From: Roseibium aggregatum IAM 12614
GTDB taxonomy: Bacteria > Pseudomonadota > Alphaproteobacteria > Rhizobiales > Stappiaceae
Direction of reading: 5' to 3'
DNA length: 64,000 bases
Assembly: GCF_000168975.1 (NCBI RefSeq)
Contig: NZ_AAUW01000014.1
Coordinates: 46,001-110,000, forward strand
The notes under the pieces were generated by a model. That model saw nothing but the letters and a program-made list of their open reading frames with translations, ran no database searches and was not told the origin of the DNA. Position numbers and translations under genes: made by a program. Shown in pieces: positions 53,871 through 62,179 of the stretch (within the stretch, counting starts at the first letter, position 1; each line of letters opens with the position of its first letter).

Positions 53871-54728
53871 ATGGCGGATAGCCTTTACGTTCTGACGCTG
53901 TCCTGCGCGGACAAGCCTGGCATTGTGGCGGCGGTCACGACGGAACTGGCGGATTTCGGCGCCAATATTGCCGAAAGCGACCAGTTCTGGGACCGGGTGA
54001 CCAACCAGTTCTTCCTACGCATTGCCATGCTGGCCCCCGAAGGGGTGACCCTGGAAAGCGTCCAGAAGGCGCTCGACCCGGTCATCAGCCGCTTCGACAT
54101 GAAGGCGAAACTGGTCGACACGGCCAAACGGCCGAAGGTCATCGTCATGGTGTCCAAGTTCGACCACGCCATGCTGCACCTTCTCTACCAGATCCGGGTT
54201 GGCTGGATGGATGCCGAAGTTGTGGCCATCGTTTCCAACCACACCGACAGCCAGCGCACGGCCGAGCATGAGGGCATTGCCTATCACCACTGGCCGGTGA
54301 ACAAGGAAAACAAGGCCGAGCAGGAAGAAAAGCTGCTGAAACTGGTCAAGGAAACCGGAGCCGATCTGGTGGTGCTGGCCCGTTATATGCAAGTCCTGTC
54401 CGACAACCTTTCCAAGCGGCTTTTCGGCAAGATCATCAACATCCACCACTCCTTCCTGCCGAGCTTCAAGGGTGCAAAACCCTATCACCAGGCGCACACC
54501 CGCGGCGTCAAGATGATCGGTGCCACCGCTCACTACGTGACGCCGGATCTCGACGAAGGTCCGATCATCGAGCAGGACGCCGAACGCGTAAGCCATGCGC
54601 TTTCCGCCGACGACTTCGTCGCCCGCGGCCGCGACATCGAATCCCGCGTCCTCGCCCGCGCCGTCAAATACCACCTGGAAAACCGGGTCATGATCGTCGG
54701 CAACAAGACGATCGTGTTCACGCCGTAA
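53871..54728 (+). CDS. purU: Formyltetrahydrofolate deformylase
   Basis: 285 residues. N-terminal ACT domain (about 5-85, LTLSCADKPGIVAAVTTELADFGANI) and C-terminal formyltransferase-fold domain with the catalytic NIHHSFLPSFKGA and HYVTPDLDEGPII. It releases formate from 10-formyl-THF, balancing one-carbon pools and supplying formate to PurT. The ACT domain separates PurU from PurN. Ends before a strong terminator. Confidence 0.95.
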   Translation: MADSLYVLTLSCADKPGIVAAVTTELADFGANIAESDQFWDRVTNQFFLRIAMLAPEGVTLESVQKALDPVISRFDMKAKLVDTAKRPKVIVMVSKFDHAMLHLLYQIRVGWMDAEVVAIVSNHTDSQRTAEHEGIAYHHWPVNKENKAEQEEKLLKLVKETGADLVVLARYMQVLSDNLSKRLFGKIINIHHSFLPSFKGAKPYHQAHTRGVKMIGATAHYVTPDLDEGPIIEQDAERVSHALSADDFVARGRDIESRVLARAVKYHLENRVMIVGNKTIVFTP

Positions 54729-54756
54729 GGCAAGGCTTATTGCCGGAAAAGATCTG

Positions 54757-54788
54757 ACCCCGGTCGTCTGATGGACGGCCGGGGTTTT
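54757..54788 (+). terminator. Terminator of purU
   Basis: accccggtcgtc pairs with gacggccggggt across a short loop (one G-T pair) and is followed by TTTT. It lies 29 bases after the purU stop. Confidence 0.75.
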
Positions 54789-54826
54789 CGCATGGACTGT
54801 AAGGTCTGGCTGGTGCCGCGATGGCG

Positions 54827-55753
54827 TCAGCTCGCCACAGCCATCGGGGCGGAGATGGGCATGCCGTCGCATTTCAGTTCCGCGTGAACCCAGTCGCGGA
54901 ACAGCCGGACCTTGCGGCTGGAGCGCAGGGCTGGCGGGTAGCTCAGATACCAGCTTTCGTCGTCCGCCCGGCAGGTCATTTCGAAGGGCTGGATCAGTTG
55001 GCCGCTCTCAAGAGCCGCTCTGCAGAAGTAGGGTGTCAGGATGGCAACGCCCTGGCCTGCGATGGCCCGGTTTGCCTCGAGCGCCTGTGACCCCATGCGC
55101 GAACTCGGATGGCCACTCAGGTCGACATTCGGCAGTCCTGCCGCCTCGAACCACATCTGCCACCAGGGGTCCTGCGGATCGACCAGCGGCAATTTGAGGA
55201 GGTCTTCGGGTTTGCTGATGCCGCCGATTCTTTCGGCAAGCTTCGGGCTCAGCATCGGCGTGAAGTCTGCACGCACGACTTCATGGGAGAGCCAGTTTTT
55301 TGGCGGTGCCTTGCAGGCTGAAATCACGATGTCGGACTCGTTGAAATCCGGCTCCGCATTCGGGCCATAGGGCACAATGCGAACACCGACATCCGGGTTC
55401 TTCATCTGGAATTCGAACAGGCGATAGGCCAGCCAGTTGACCGCAAAGGTGGTGTTGCTGGAGACGACAAGCTGACTGGCGTTCTTTTCGGAAATATCCT
55501 CGAAAGCGCTGCGAAGCGACGAGAACGCATCAACCACCCGCGTCGCCAACTGTCCCCCGGCATCGGTCAGCTCGATCTTGCGGGTCTTGCGCGTGAACAA
55601 CTGAAAGCCGAGGCGGTCTTCCAGGATCTTGATCTGATAGCTGACGGCTGCCTGGGTCATGCCCAGTTCGTCGCCGGCCTTGGTGAAACTCAGGTGCCGG
55701 CTTGCAGCTTCGAAGGCCCGGATCGCGGACAACGGTGGCAAATGTGATGACAT
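54827..55753 (-). CDS. LysR-family regulator, GcvA-like
   Basis: 308 residues from the ATG at 55753; ggagat upstream supports it over an ATG at 55774. HTH: SFTKAGDELGMTQAAVSYQIKILEDRLGFQLFTRKTRKIELT, the FxR form of GcvA/AmpR-type LysR members. The effector domain follows. It is divergent from a small DUF1127-like gene across 95 bases. Target genes are unknown; candidates are that small gene or the neighbouring purU/aminotransferase group. Confidence 0.9.
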   Translation of the reverse strand: MSSHLPPLSAIRAFEAASRHLSFTKAGDELGMTQAAVSYQIKILEDRLGFQLFTRKTRKIELTDAGGQLATRVVDAFSSLRSAFEDISEKNASQLVVSSNTTFAVNWLAYRLFEFQMKNPDVGVRIVPYGPNAEPDFNESDIVISACKAPPKNWLSHEVVRADFTPMLSPKLAERIGGISKPEDLLKLPLVDPQDPWWQMWFEAAGLPNVDLSGHPSSRMGSQALEANRAIAGQGVAILTPYFCRAALESGQLIQPFEMTCRADDESWYLSYPPALRSSRKVRLFRDWVHAELKCDGMPISAPMAVAS

Positions 55754-55848
55754 GCATAAATCTCCCTTATGCATATCTATTGAGATTTCGTTGGTAAGAC
55801 AAGGTGGACGTCTCGATATGTAGCTCTCAGATATCAGGAGTTTTCGAC

Positions 55849-56085
55849 ATGTTCAGGCGCATCCCAACGAAATCCGGTTGTGTGACTCATCAACAAGACT
55901 TGGGCTTCTCATTCAGAAATCTGATCGGTTCCCTGTTCACACGAGCGGCGATGCCTCGCCGCAAACGTATCAACGTGGCTGATCTGCCGGATGATCTGCG
56001 CCGGGACATTGGCTTTGGCTCAGACCGGCAGGAATCGTCCTTCGAAGCGCGCTGGCAGAAGGAATTGAAGGACCTGCAGCGCTAG
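55849..56085 (+). CDS. Small DUF1127-like protein
   Basis: 78 residues from the ATG at 55849, which has aggag upstream. The core LIGSLFTRAAMPRRKRINVADLPDDLRRDIGF resembles the DUF1127/YjiS family, small basic proteins common in alphaproteobacteria and sometimes linked to sRNA or stress responses. Its last codon and stop TAG are formed by the left end of the palindromic element at 56082, so insertion of that element may have altered the C-terminus. Confidence 0.6.
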   Translation: MFRRIPTKSGCVTHQQDLGFSFRNLIGSLFTRAAMPRRKRINVADLPDDLRRDIGFGSDRQESSFEARWQKELKDLQR

Positions 56086-56279
56086 GGTGTGAACTTATAA
56101 ATGAAGGTGAAATGGTTTGAGGCGGACCAATCCGGTCAAATCCGAAGGACATGAAAATGGCTTCACCGCGTGTCGTCAGCGTGCTTGACCGGGCAGAAAG
56201 CCCGCTCCGCGCACCCTTCCTGACGCGGTTTCGCCATTTCTCATGCCATTTCGTCTTCATTTATAAGTTCACACCCTAG
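56082..56279. repeat. Palindromic repeat element, short copy
   Basis: 198 bases bounded by ctag...ctag. 56082-56115 pairs with 56246-56279 along 34 positions, two of them G-T. The interior matches 7253-7450 except for the missing 68-base block. At the ends the sequence aactta/taagtt replaces gcccca/tggggc of copy 1, so pairing is kept through four base-pair changes. The left end supplies the stop codon of the preceding small gene. Confidence 0.85.
56151..56279 (+). CDS. Small ORF inside the palindromic element (copy 2)
   Basis: 42 codons from ATG at 56151 (aagg upstream) to the terminal TAG. It aligns with the 41-codon frame at 7359-7484: same start (MKMAS-RVVSVLD), one extra codon (RAES against LEN), identical FRHFSCHFVFIY, then KFTP against GATP. 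The difference stays in frame. See copy 1 for doubts about translation. Confidence 0.3.
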   Translation: MKMASPRVVSVLDRAESPLRAPFLTRFRHFSCHFVFIYKFTP

Positions 56280-56390
56280 GGGGCTGACCGAGGCCGACCC
56301 TGTTTCCGGCTGCGGTCTCCCCTGTAGCCGGTTCGACAGATCCGGCGGATGTCTGCTGCCGGATCTGTCTCTTTCCCGAATACTGTTCCC

Positions 56391-56948
56391 TCAGCTCCGT
56401 TTCCTGAGGGCCGGGCGAATGGTTTCATAGTCCAGCGTGCCACCGGTAAAATGGCGCATCAGCAAGGTGCCCATCAAAAGGCACAGGGTGCTGTCGGCAG
56501 ACTCGTTCCCCACAAGGCTCTCCACGTGCCGTCGAAGATGGTCATTGGCCAGTTGCATGGCCGGATCGGCGGCGATCTCCGTGGCGGTCTTTCCCCGCAG
56601 ATAGTCGAACAGAAGCGACATTTCGCTGGCAAAGCCCGGTTCCAGGCTTTTGGCGAAATCGATCAGGGCCGTAGCTGGATCCTGTAACGTGGAATCCTTT
56701 GATTTGGGGGCCTGTGAACTGGGGCCCGTCTCGCCGCCCGCCGTCATCTCGCTCATCACTGTTTCCGTGCAGGCCAGGAACAGGCTCTTCTTGGTCGGGA
56801 AGTAGTGATAGAGCGCGCTTTTCGACAGGCCCAGGGCGTCGGCAATCTGCCGCATGCCGAGGCCAGAATACCCCCGTTCGGAAAATAGCGGCGCTGCCTT
56901 TCGGGCAAGTTCAAGCCGGTAGGCTGCGTGGTCGATCTGTTTCGGCAT
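56391..56948 (-). CDS. TetR-family transcriptional regulator
   Basis: 185 residues from the ATG at 56948; an ATG at 56975 would put the operator-like repeat into the coding region. HTH: LGMRQIADALGLSKSALYHYFPTKKSLFLAC. The C-terminal domain has LLFDYLRGKTATEIAADPAMQLANDHL. It is divergent from a DUF1295 membrane protein gene, and two copies of a 20-base repeat lie between them, so it likely represses that gene and itself. Ligand unknown. Confidence 0.9.
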   Translation of the reverse strand: MPKQIDHAAYRLELARKAAPLFSERGYSGLGMRQIADALGLSKSALYHYFPTKKSLFLACTETVMSEMTAGGETGPSSQAPKSKDSTLQDPATALIDFAKSLEPGFASEMSLLFDYLRGKTATEIAADPAMQLANDHLRRHVESLVGNESADSTLCLLMGTLLMRHFTGGTLDYETIRPALRKRS

Positions 56949-56950
56949 TT

Positions 56951-57032
56951 TTTCGTCCAGGTGGTCGATAAACACATTGACCAGTTCGCAGCGCTCCGTC
57001 TAGATCTCTTTTTCGTCCAGTCGGTCGAAAAA
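56951..57032. promoter_or_regulatory. Two direct-repeat operators between tetR and the DUF1295 gene
   Basis: tttcgtccaggtggtcga at 56951 and tttcgtccagtcggtcga at 57011 match at 16 of 18 bases and are spaced exactly 60 bases apart. The first abuts the TetR start and the second is in the promoter region of the opposite gene. Their core is only weakly palindromic. Confidence 0.55.
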
Positions 57033-57083
57033 GAAGCTGCGGTTTGATGGGACCGGTCCCGTCATTGGGGCGAAGGAGAAGTC

Positions 57084-57797
57084 ATGGCACAGTCCGGAGG
57101 CGTCCGCCGCCAGCACGATACGTCGCTCGGTCAGAAATTTGTCTTCGTGGCTCTTCATCTGACGAGTGTTCTCGTCAGCCTCTGGCTGCTTCTGGGCGGC
57201 GGATTGGAGTTGGTCGCGTCCTGGTTTGGCCAGGAGGTGGTTGTGACCGATCCGCAGCGCGGGTTGCTTCTGCTTGCCTGCACCCTGCTTTATTTTGCCC
57301 GTCACCTGCTGACGCTGTTCTATCTGCTCGCCCGGAGGGTGGCGTTTTCGGAAGTGTTCGGACTGGGCGCTTTCATCGCTTTCTTCGAAATCGGCTTTCT
57401 CGTGCTAGGCAGCGGCGCGTTCCGGCAGACCGCGGCTCCGTTCTCGCTCATCGACGGTGCGGCGCTGGCGATGGTGTTGGCCGGATCGTTTCTCAACAGT
57501 TGGTCGGAACTGCAGCGCAAATGGTGGAAGCGCGACCCGGCAAACCGCGGCCAGTGCTACACCGGTGGCCTGTTCTCTTATTCCATGCACATCAACTATT
57601 TCGGCGACACCGTGCTGTTCACCGGTTGGGCCCTGCTGACACACAGCCTTGTGGCGCTTTCGGTGCCCGCGTTCATGGCCGTTTCTTTCGTCGCCTTTCA
57701 TATCCCGGCGCTCGATGCCTATCTTTCGCAGAAATATGGCGCGCAATTCGATGCCTACGCGGCGCGGACACGCAAATTCATCCCTTTCATTTATTAA
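57084..57797 (+). CDS. DUF1295-type membrane protein (steroid-5-alpha-reductase-like fold)
   Basis: 237 residues with about six membrane helices (for example FVFVALHLTSVLVSLWLLLGG and LLLLACTLLYFARHLLTLFYLL). The C-terminal region CYTGGLFSYSMHINYFGDTVLFTGWAL and HIPALDAYLSQKYGAQFDAYAARTRKFIPFIY is the isoprenylcysteine-methyltransferase/5-alpha-reductase-like end of DUF1295. It may modify a lipid or steroid. SD (ggagaag) precedes the ATG. Probably under the TetR regulator. Confidence 0.8.
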   Translation: MAQSGGVRRQHDTSLGQKFVFVALHLTSVLVSLWLLLGGGLELVASWFGQEVVVTDPQRGLLLLACTLLYFARHLLTLFYLLARRVAFSEVFGLGAFIAFFEIGFLVLGSGAFRQTAAPFSLIDGAALAMVLAGSFLNSWSELQRKWWKRDPANRGQCYTGGLFSYSMHINYFGDTVLFTGWALLTHSLVALSVPAFMAVSFVAFHIPALDAYLSQKYGAQFDAYAARTRKFIPFIY

Positions 57798-57828
57798 ACG
57801 GCACTCTGCCGCCCACCCTTTTCCGGCA

Positions 57829-58425
57829 TCATATAAGCAGCGCCCAGACCGTTGCCGCGAGCATGGCAATTGCCATGGAAACCGTGATGACCCGCATTTC
57901 GGGGCCGTCCCCGATCAGGGCAAGAATGGAGACACCGGCCAGAGCCCAGAGGGAATGGAACACCATCCCGCCAAGGGTGAAGCCCGCCACAAGAATCATT
58001 GCGTTTTCGTGGATGCCGAGACCGTTGCCGGCCAGAAAGGTTGAAAAGGCGACGAGGTTCATTGCCCAGGTCTTTGGGCTGAGCGGATGTATCAGCAGCC
58101 CTTCCCAAAAACTGGGCAGGGCGACTTCGCCTTTCGGTTTGACGCTGAGGCAAACGATCCGCCAGGCAAGATACGTCATATAGGCCATGCTCAGCACCTT
58201 GAAGACGGTCACCACCGGACCGCCGCCGGCCATCACATGACCAAGGCCATAGGCAACACTCAGCTTGAGCGGCAGGGAACCGATCTGCGATGCGACAATC
58301 ACGGGAAAGGCAGTGCGGTACCCGGCGGACGCGCCGATGGCCAGAAAGGTCAGATTGCCTGGGCCGGGCGTGCCGGTCATGACGATGACGAACACCGCGA
58401 AGGCCAGAAACGTTGCGTAATCCAT
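57829..58425 (-). CDS. LysE-family amino acid exporter
   Basis: 198 residues from the ATG at 58425, which has a ggagata ribosome site; an ATG at 58446 does not. LysE/RhtB family: TGTPGPGNLTFLAIGASAGYRTAFPVI, then six helices and the HPLSPKTWAMNLVAFSTFLA motif. Exports an amino acid or derivative. It is divergent from a MocR-type regulator; operator repeats lie between them. Confidence 0.9.
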   Translation of the reverse strand: MDYATFLAFAVFVIVMTGTPGPGNLTFLAIGASAGYRTAFPVIVASQIGSLPLKLSVAYGLGHVMAGGGPVVTVFKVLSMAYMTYLAWRIVCLSVKPKGEVALPSFWEGLLIHPLSPKTWAMNLVAFSTFLAGNGLGIHENAMILVAGFTLGGMVFHSLWALAGVSILALIGDGPEMRVITVSMAIAMLAATVWALLI

Positions 58426-58455
58426 GAGTATCTCCAGAGATGGCATCGAGTGCTT

Positions 58456-58510
58456 CGATACAATCGATACAAAGCAGCGGAGATACTAATTGTCTTGAGG
58501 TATTGTATCA
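58456..58510. promoter_or_regulatory. MocR operator: GATACAA repeats
   Basis: cgatacaat and cgatacaaa are directly adjacent (58456-58473), and an inverted copy attgtatca follows at 58502-58510. Two direct repeats plus one inverted repeat of the same 8-base core between divergent genes is the typical MocR arrangement. Confidence 0.6.
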
Positions 58511-58531
58511 GTCAATGATAACATTGTTCTC

Positions 58532-59941
58532 ATGACAATGTGGATTCCGAACATTGAAGCGGCCTCCGGTCCGATCTATCTGGCGATCGCCGATGCGCTG
58601 GAAGCCGACATCAAGACCGGTGCGCTGGCCCAGGGAGACAGGCTGCCGCCGCAGCGCGAGCTCGCCTATCAGCTTGGCGTGACCCTCGGCACGATCACAC
58701 GGGCCTATGGCGAAGCGGAGCGGCGCAGGCTGGTGAAGGGAGAAACCGGTCGAGGCACCTATATTGCGTCCGAAACCCAGAAGGTTTCACCTCTCATTCC
58801 AAAGGAAGACGAGCCGGAAACCTGCGACCTGGCACGCAATTTCGCCTATCCGCATCTCAACCCCAGTCTGTCCGACGGGCTGACGCGGATGGCGCATACG
58901 GTGGGGATCGACCGGCTGAACGGCTTCGTGCCCTCGGAAGGCCTCAAGGCCCATCGCGAAACCGGTGCGCTCGTCTTCAAGGACTACGGTCTGGAAGCCG
59001 ACCCGGACAGGGTGGCGGTGACCTGTGGGGCGCAGCACGGAATTCAGGTCACCTGTCAGGCGCTGTTCCGCCAGGGCGACGCGGTTGCCGTCGACCGGTT
59101 CACCTATCCCTCGATCTTCAGTTCCTTCGCCAGCATCGGTCTGAAGCCGGTGCCCCTGCCCGCGCTGACGCGCGCCGACGGCGGTTTCGGCGCCATGGAC
59201 CCTGCGGCCCTCGCCCAGGCCGCCAAGACGCATGGTGTCAAAGGCGTCTTTCTGATGCCGAACATGCAGAACCCGACCACCCACACAATGTCCGTCGAAG
59301 AGCGGCAGGATCTGGTTGCGGTGGCTCGGCAATACGGCCTGAAGATCGTCGAGGATGATCCCTATACGCCCTTTCTGCCAGAGGCCCTGCCCGCCTTCGG
59401 CGCACTGGCGCCCGAGCGCACGGCCTCCATCGCCAGTATCTCCAAGGTCTGCTCGCCCGGCAGCCGGATCGGCTTTGTCCATGTGCCCGGGCCTTTTGGC
59501 GACAGCATCCGCAACAAGATCGGCGAAAGCACCTGGATGGCCTCGCCCATCACGGCGGAACTGATCGCTGGTTGGGTGCGCGAGGGGCATCTCTTCAAGA
59601 CCCTGCGTCTGAAACGCAAGGCAAACCGCACGAGATTCCTGGCCGCCCGTGAACTGCTCGCTCCTCATTTCCTGCAAAGCGACGTCAACAAGGTGTTCGG
59701 TTGGCTGCGTTTGCCGGAAACCGTCGATCCAGACACCCTGCAGAACGCGCTCGGCCATCAGGGCATCTCCGTGCTGTCGTCCCGATATTTCCAGGCGAAA
59801 GACCATCGGCCCGCGCCGTATCTGCGCCTGACCTTCGGGTCCGAACAGTCCGACGACCGCTTCCGCTGGGCGCTGGAGCGCATCAGATCGACCATTGGCC
59901 AATTGGCCGAATTGCCGGATCTGACACGCCCGGTAGGGTAA
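58532..59941 (+). CDS. MocR-type regulator (GntR HTH fused to aminotransferase fold)
   Basis: 469 residues. N-terminal GntR winged HTH (YLAIADALEADIKTGALAQGDRLPPQRELAYQLGVTLGTITRAYGEAERRRLV), linker to about 95, then an aminotransferase-like PLP domain with MPNMQNPTTHTMS, EDDPYTPFL and the PLP lysine in SISKVCSPGSRIGFV. MocR proteins sense PLP plus an amino compound. It is divergent from a LysE exporter, so it probably activates efflux of an amino acid it detects. Confidence 0.93.
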   Translation: MTMWIPNIEAASGPIYLAIADALEADIKTGALAQGDRLPPQRELAYQLGVTLGTITRAYGEAERRRLVKGETGRGTYIASETQKVSPLIPKEDEPETCDLARNFAYPHLNPSLSDGLTRMAHTVGIDRLNGFVPSEGLKAHRETGALVFKDYGLEADPDRVAVTCGAQHGIQVTCQALFRQGDAVAVDRFTYPSIFSSFASIGLKPVPLPALTRADGGFGAMDPAALAQAAKTHGVKGVFLMPNMQNPTTHTMSVEERQDLVAVARQYGLKIVEDDPYTPFLPEALPAFGALAPERTASIASISKVCSPGSRIGFVHVPGPFGDSIRNKIGESTWMASPITAELIAGWVREGHLFKTLRLKRKANRTRFLAARELLAPHFLQSDVNKVFGWLRLPETVDPDTLQNALGHQGISVLSSRYFQAKDHRPAPYLRLTFGSEQSDDRFRWALERIRSTIGQLAELPDLTRPVG

Positions 59942-60068
59942 AGCTTTGCGGCAATGAATGATTTTGCCGGAAGACCGACAGTCTTTGACAAGGCGGCAGA
60001 TCCAACCGATAAGCTGCGCGCAAACAGGGACCGGCCGTTGCAGGAAGCGCCGCCCGCGACGAGGTGAC

Positions 60069-60848
60069 ATGGCATTCTGGCCCAAAATCAGAAAACCCAG
60101 CGCGGAGCAGCGGGTCTGCAATCCCGATGCCAGTCCCTATGCTGTGTTTGACAGGGTTGGCCTGAACGCTGGCGGCACGCCTATTCTGGAAGATCTCACT
60201 TTGCAGCTTGTAGAGGACCGGATCGGGATAATCGGCCTGAACGGATCGGGAAAGAGTTCCTTTGTGCGCCTGCTGAACGGCTTGCGCGCGCCGACGAGCG
60301 GCAATCTCACCCTTTTTGAAGCTCCCTCGGACAAGGCGGAACTGGAATTGCCGCGCCATGTCGGCTTCGTGTTTCAGAACCCGGATCATCAGGCCATTTT
60401 CCCGACCGTCGAGGAAGAGATCGCCTTTGGCCTCACACAGCTTGGGGCCGGCAAGGAAGAAAGCCGCAGCCGTGCGCGTGCGTTCCTTGCCCTGCATGGC
60501 TGTGAGGGTCTGGCCGGCAAGCCGATCACCGAACTTTCCGGCGGGCAAAAACAGCTCATCTGCATCCTGGCGGTTCTGGTGATGGAGCCCCGCCTTCTGG
60601 TGCTGGATGAGCCCATGTCCAGCCTCGATGCCCTCACCACGGCTCGTATTCGTCGCAAGATCCTATCTCTGCCGCAGAAGATCGTTCTGGTCAGCCATGA
60701 TCTCGGCCAGTTCGACGGCTTCGACAGACTGCTTTGGCTGGAGGATGGGCGTTTGCGCATGGATGGTGCGCCCGATGCCGTGCGCACCGCCTTTCAGGAA
60801 GACGTTCTTACGCGAAAGGGCTTAGATGTGGAGATTGCCGAGCTATGA
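60069..60848 (+). CDS. bioM: Biotin ECF transporter ATPase
   Basis: 259 residues from the ATG at 60069 (SD gaggtg). Walker A is GLNGSGKSS, signature ELSGGQKQL, Walker B LLVLDEPMSSLD, and SHD for the H-loop. Energy-coupling-factor A type, with FQNPDHQAIFPTVEEEIAFGL as Q-loop region. With BioN and BioY it takes up biotin. Its stop overlaps the bioN start by 4 bases. Confidence 0.92.
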   Translation: MAFWPKIRKPSAEQRVCNPDASPYAVFDRVGLNAGGTPILEDLTLQLVEDRIGIIGLNGSGKSSFVRLLNGLRAPTSGNLTLFEAPSDKAELELPRHVGFVFQNPDHQAIFPTVEEEIAFGLTQLGAGKEESRSRARAFLALHGCEGLAGKPITELSGGQKQLICILAVLVMEPRLLVLDEPMSSLDALTTARIRRKILSLPQKIVLVSHDLGQFDGFDRLLWLEDGRLRMDGAPDAVRTAFQEDVLTRKGLDVEIAEL

Positions 60849-61453
60849 TGTCGGTCTATCTCCAGGGCAATAGCTGGGCCCACCGCCTGCCCGCCGGGCT
60901 GAAGCTTCTGGCTATCGCCGTCGCCAGCCTGCTGTTGCTGCAGTACACGTCCTTCCGGGTCCTGCTTCCCGCTCTTGCCGCTGTTCTCCTGTGTTATGCC
61001 TCCCTCGGGCGCGATGGCCTGGCGCAACTGAAGCTTTTGCGGGCAATGTCGCTTCTGCTTGCCGCGTTGCTGGCGCTGCACTGGATCTCCGGAAGTCTTC
61101 TGGAGGGCGTGACGATCATTCTGCGGCTCGCAATCATGATCCTGGCTGCAAATTTCGTTTCGGTGACCACCCGCATGGACGATATGCTGAACGCAGTTCA
61201 GCCGCTGTTCAAACCGCTTGAGATTTTCGGGTTTTCTCCACGTAAGCCGGCGCTGGGCGTTGCGCTGGTGCTGCGGTTTGCGCCCTATATGCTTGTTGTC
61301 TTCGCTCAGCTTCGCGAAGCCTGGCAGGCGCGAACCGGCACACGCAATTCGTGGCGTCTGCTGGCACCTTTCGCCATTCAGTCCTTGAGCATGTCGGACC
61401 ATGTTGCCGAAGCGCTCAAGGCGCGCGGCGGGTCGCAAGGCCTGTCAAGATGA
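60845..61453 (+). CDS. bioN: Biotin ECF transporter T component
   Basis: 202 residues from the ATG at 60845, overlapping bioM (ATGA). ECF-T family: five helices and the coupling motifs near the C-terminus (LVLRFAPYMLVVFAQLREAWQARTG, then SMSDHVAEALKARGG). It joins the ATPase to the S component BioY. bioY follows after 145 bases. Confidence 0.92.
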   Translation: MMSVYLQGNSWAHRLPAGLKLLAIAVASLLLLQYTSFRVLLPALAAVLLCYASLGRDGLAQLKLLRAMSLLLAALLALHWISGSLLEGVTIILRLAIMILAANFVSVTTRMDDMLNAVQPLFKPLEIFGFSPRKPALGVALVLRFAPYMLVVFAQLREAWQARTGTRNSWRLLAPFAIQSLSMSDHVAEALKARGGSQGLSR

Positions 61454-61598
61454 CCGAAAAGAAGCCGGTGATGACTGGCTTTCGGCAGAAAACTGGGCTA
61501 TCCCGCCCACAGATGACGATTTCCACCCCTCAACGGATCCGTTCGGTCCGTGGGTGAGTGGCCGTCCTGTTGTTCTTGAAAAGAAGGTCGAATTCATC

Positions 61599-62153
61599 AT
61601 GGCTGACAGATCGCTTGTGCATGTTGCTTTCTATGCCGCGCTGATCGCGGCCCTGGGGCTCGTTCCGCCGGTTGCGATTGCGTTCCTCGGCGGCGTGCCG
61701 ATCACGGCACAGACCCTCGGCGTCATGTTGGCCGGCGTCATGCTTGGTCCGATCCGGGGCGCGCTCGCTGTGCTGCTGTTCCTGTTTCTCGTCGCGCTCG
61801 GTTTGCCGTTCCTGTCCGGCGGCCGCGGTGGCCTGGGCGTCTTCATGGGCCCCTCTGTCGGCTTCCTGATCGGCTGGCCGGTCGGAGCGCTTGTGGCCGG
61901 CTGGATCATGCAGTCGACCCGAGAGCTGAACATCCTGCTTGCCGCCGCAATCTCCGCTGCGGTTGGCGGCATTCTGGTGGTCTATGCCATCGGCATTCCA
62001 TGCGTTGCCATCATGGCCGGTCTGTCGCTACCGAAAGCCGCGCTCGGCAGTGCCGTTTTCGTTCCCGGAGATCTGCTCAAGGTCGCGCTGACGGCAATCA
62101 TCGTTCAGACCGTCGCACGCGGTCTGCCGGGCGCCGTTCTGTCCCGGTCGTAA
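61599..62153 (+). CDS. bioY: Biotin transporter substrate-binding subunit
   Basis: 184 residues from the ATG at 61599, with agaagg upstream. BioY S-component: GGVPITAQTLGVMLAGVMLGPIRGALAVLLFL, the GRGGLGVFMGPSVGFLIGWPVGAL signature, and PGDLLKVALTAIIVQ near the end. Six helices. It binds biotin from outside. I saw no clear BioR operator in this operon. Confidence 0.94.
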   Translation: MADRSLVHVAFYAALIAALGLVPPVAIAFLGGVPITAQTLGVMLAGVMLGPIRGALAVLLFLFLVALGLPFLSGGRGGLGVFMGPSVGFLIGWPVGALVAGWIMQSTRELNILLAAAISAAVGGILVVYAIGIPCVAIMAGLSLPKAALGSAVFVPGDLLKVALTAIIVQTVARGLPGAVLSRS

Positions 62154-62179
62154 TCGCGAATATCGAGCGAAGCCGCCTC

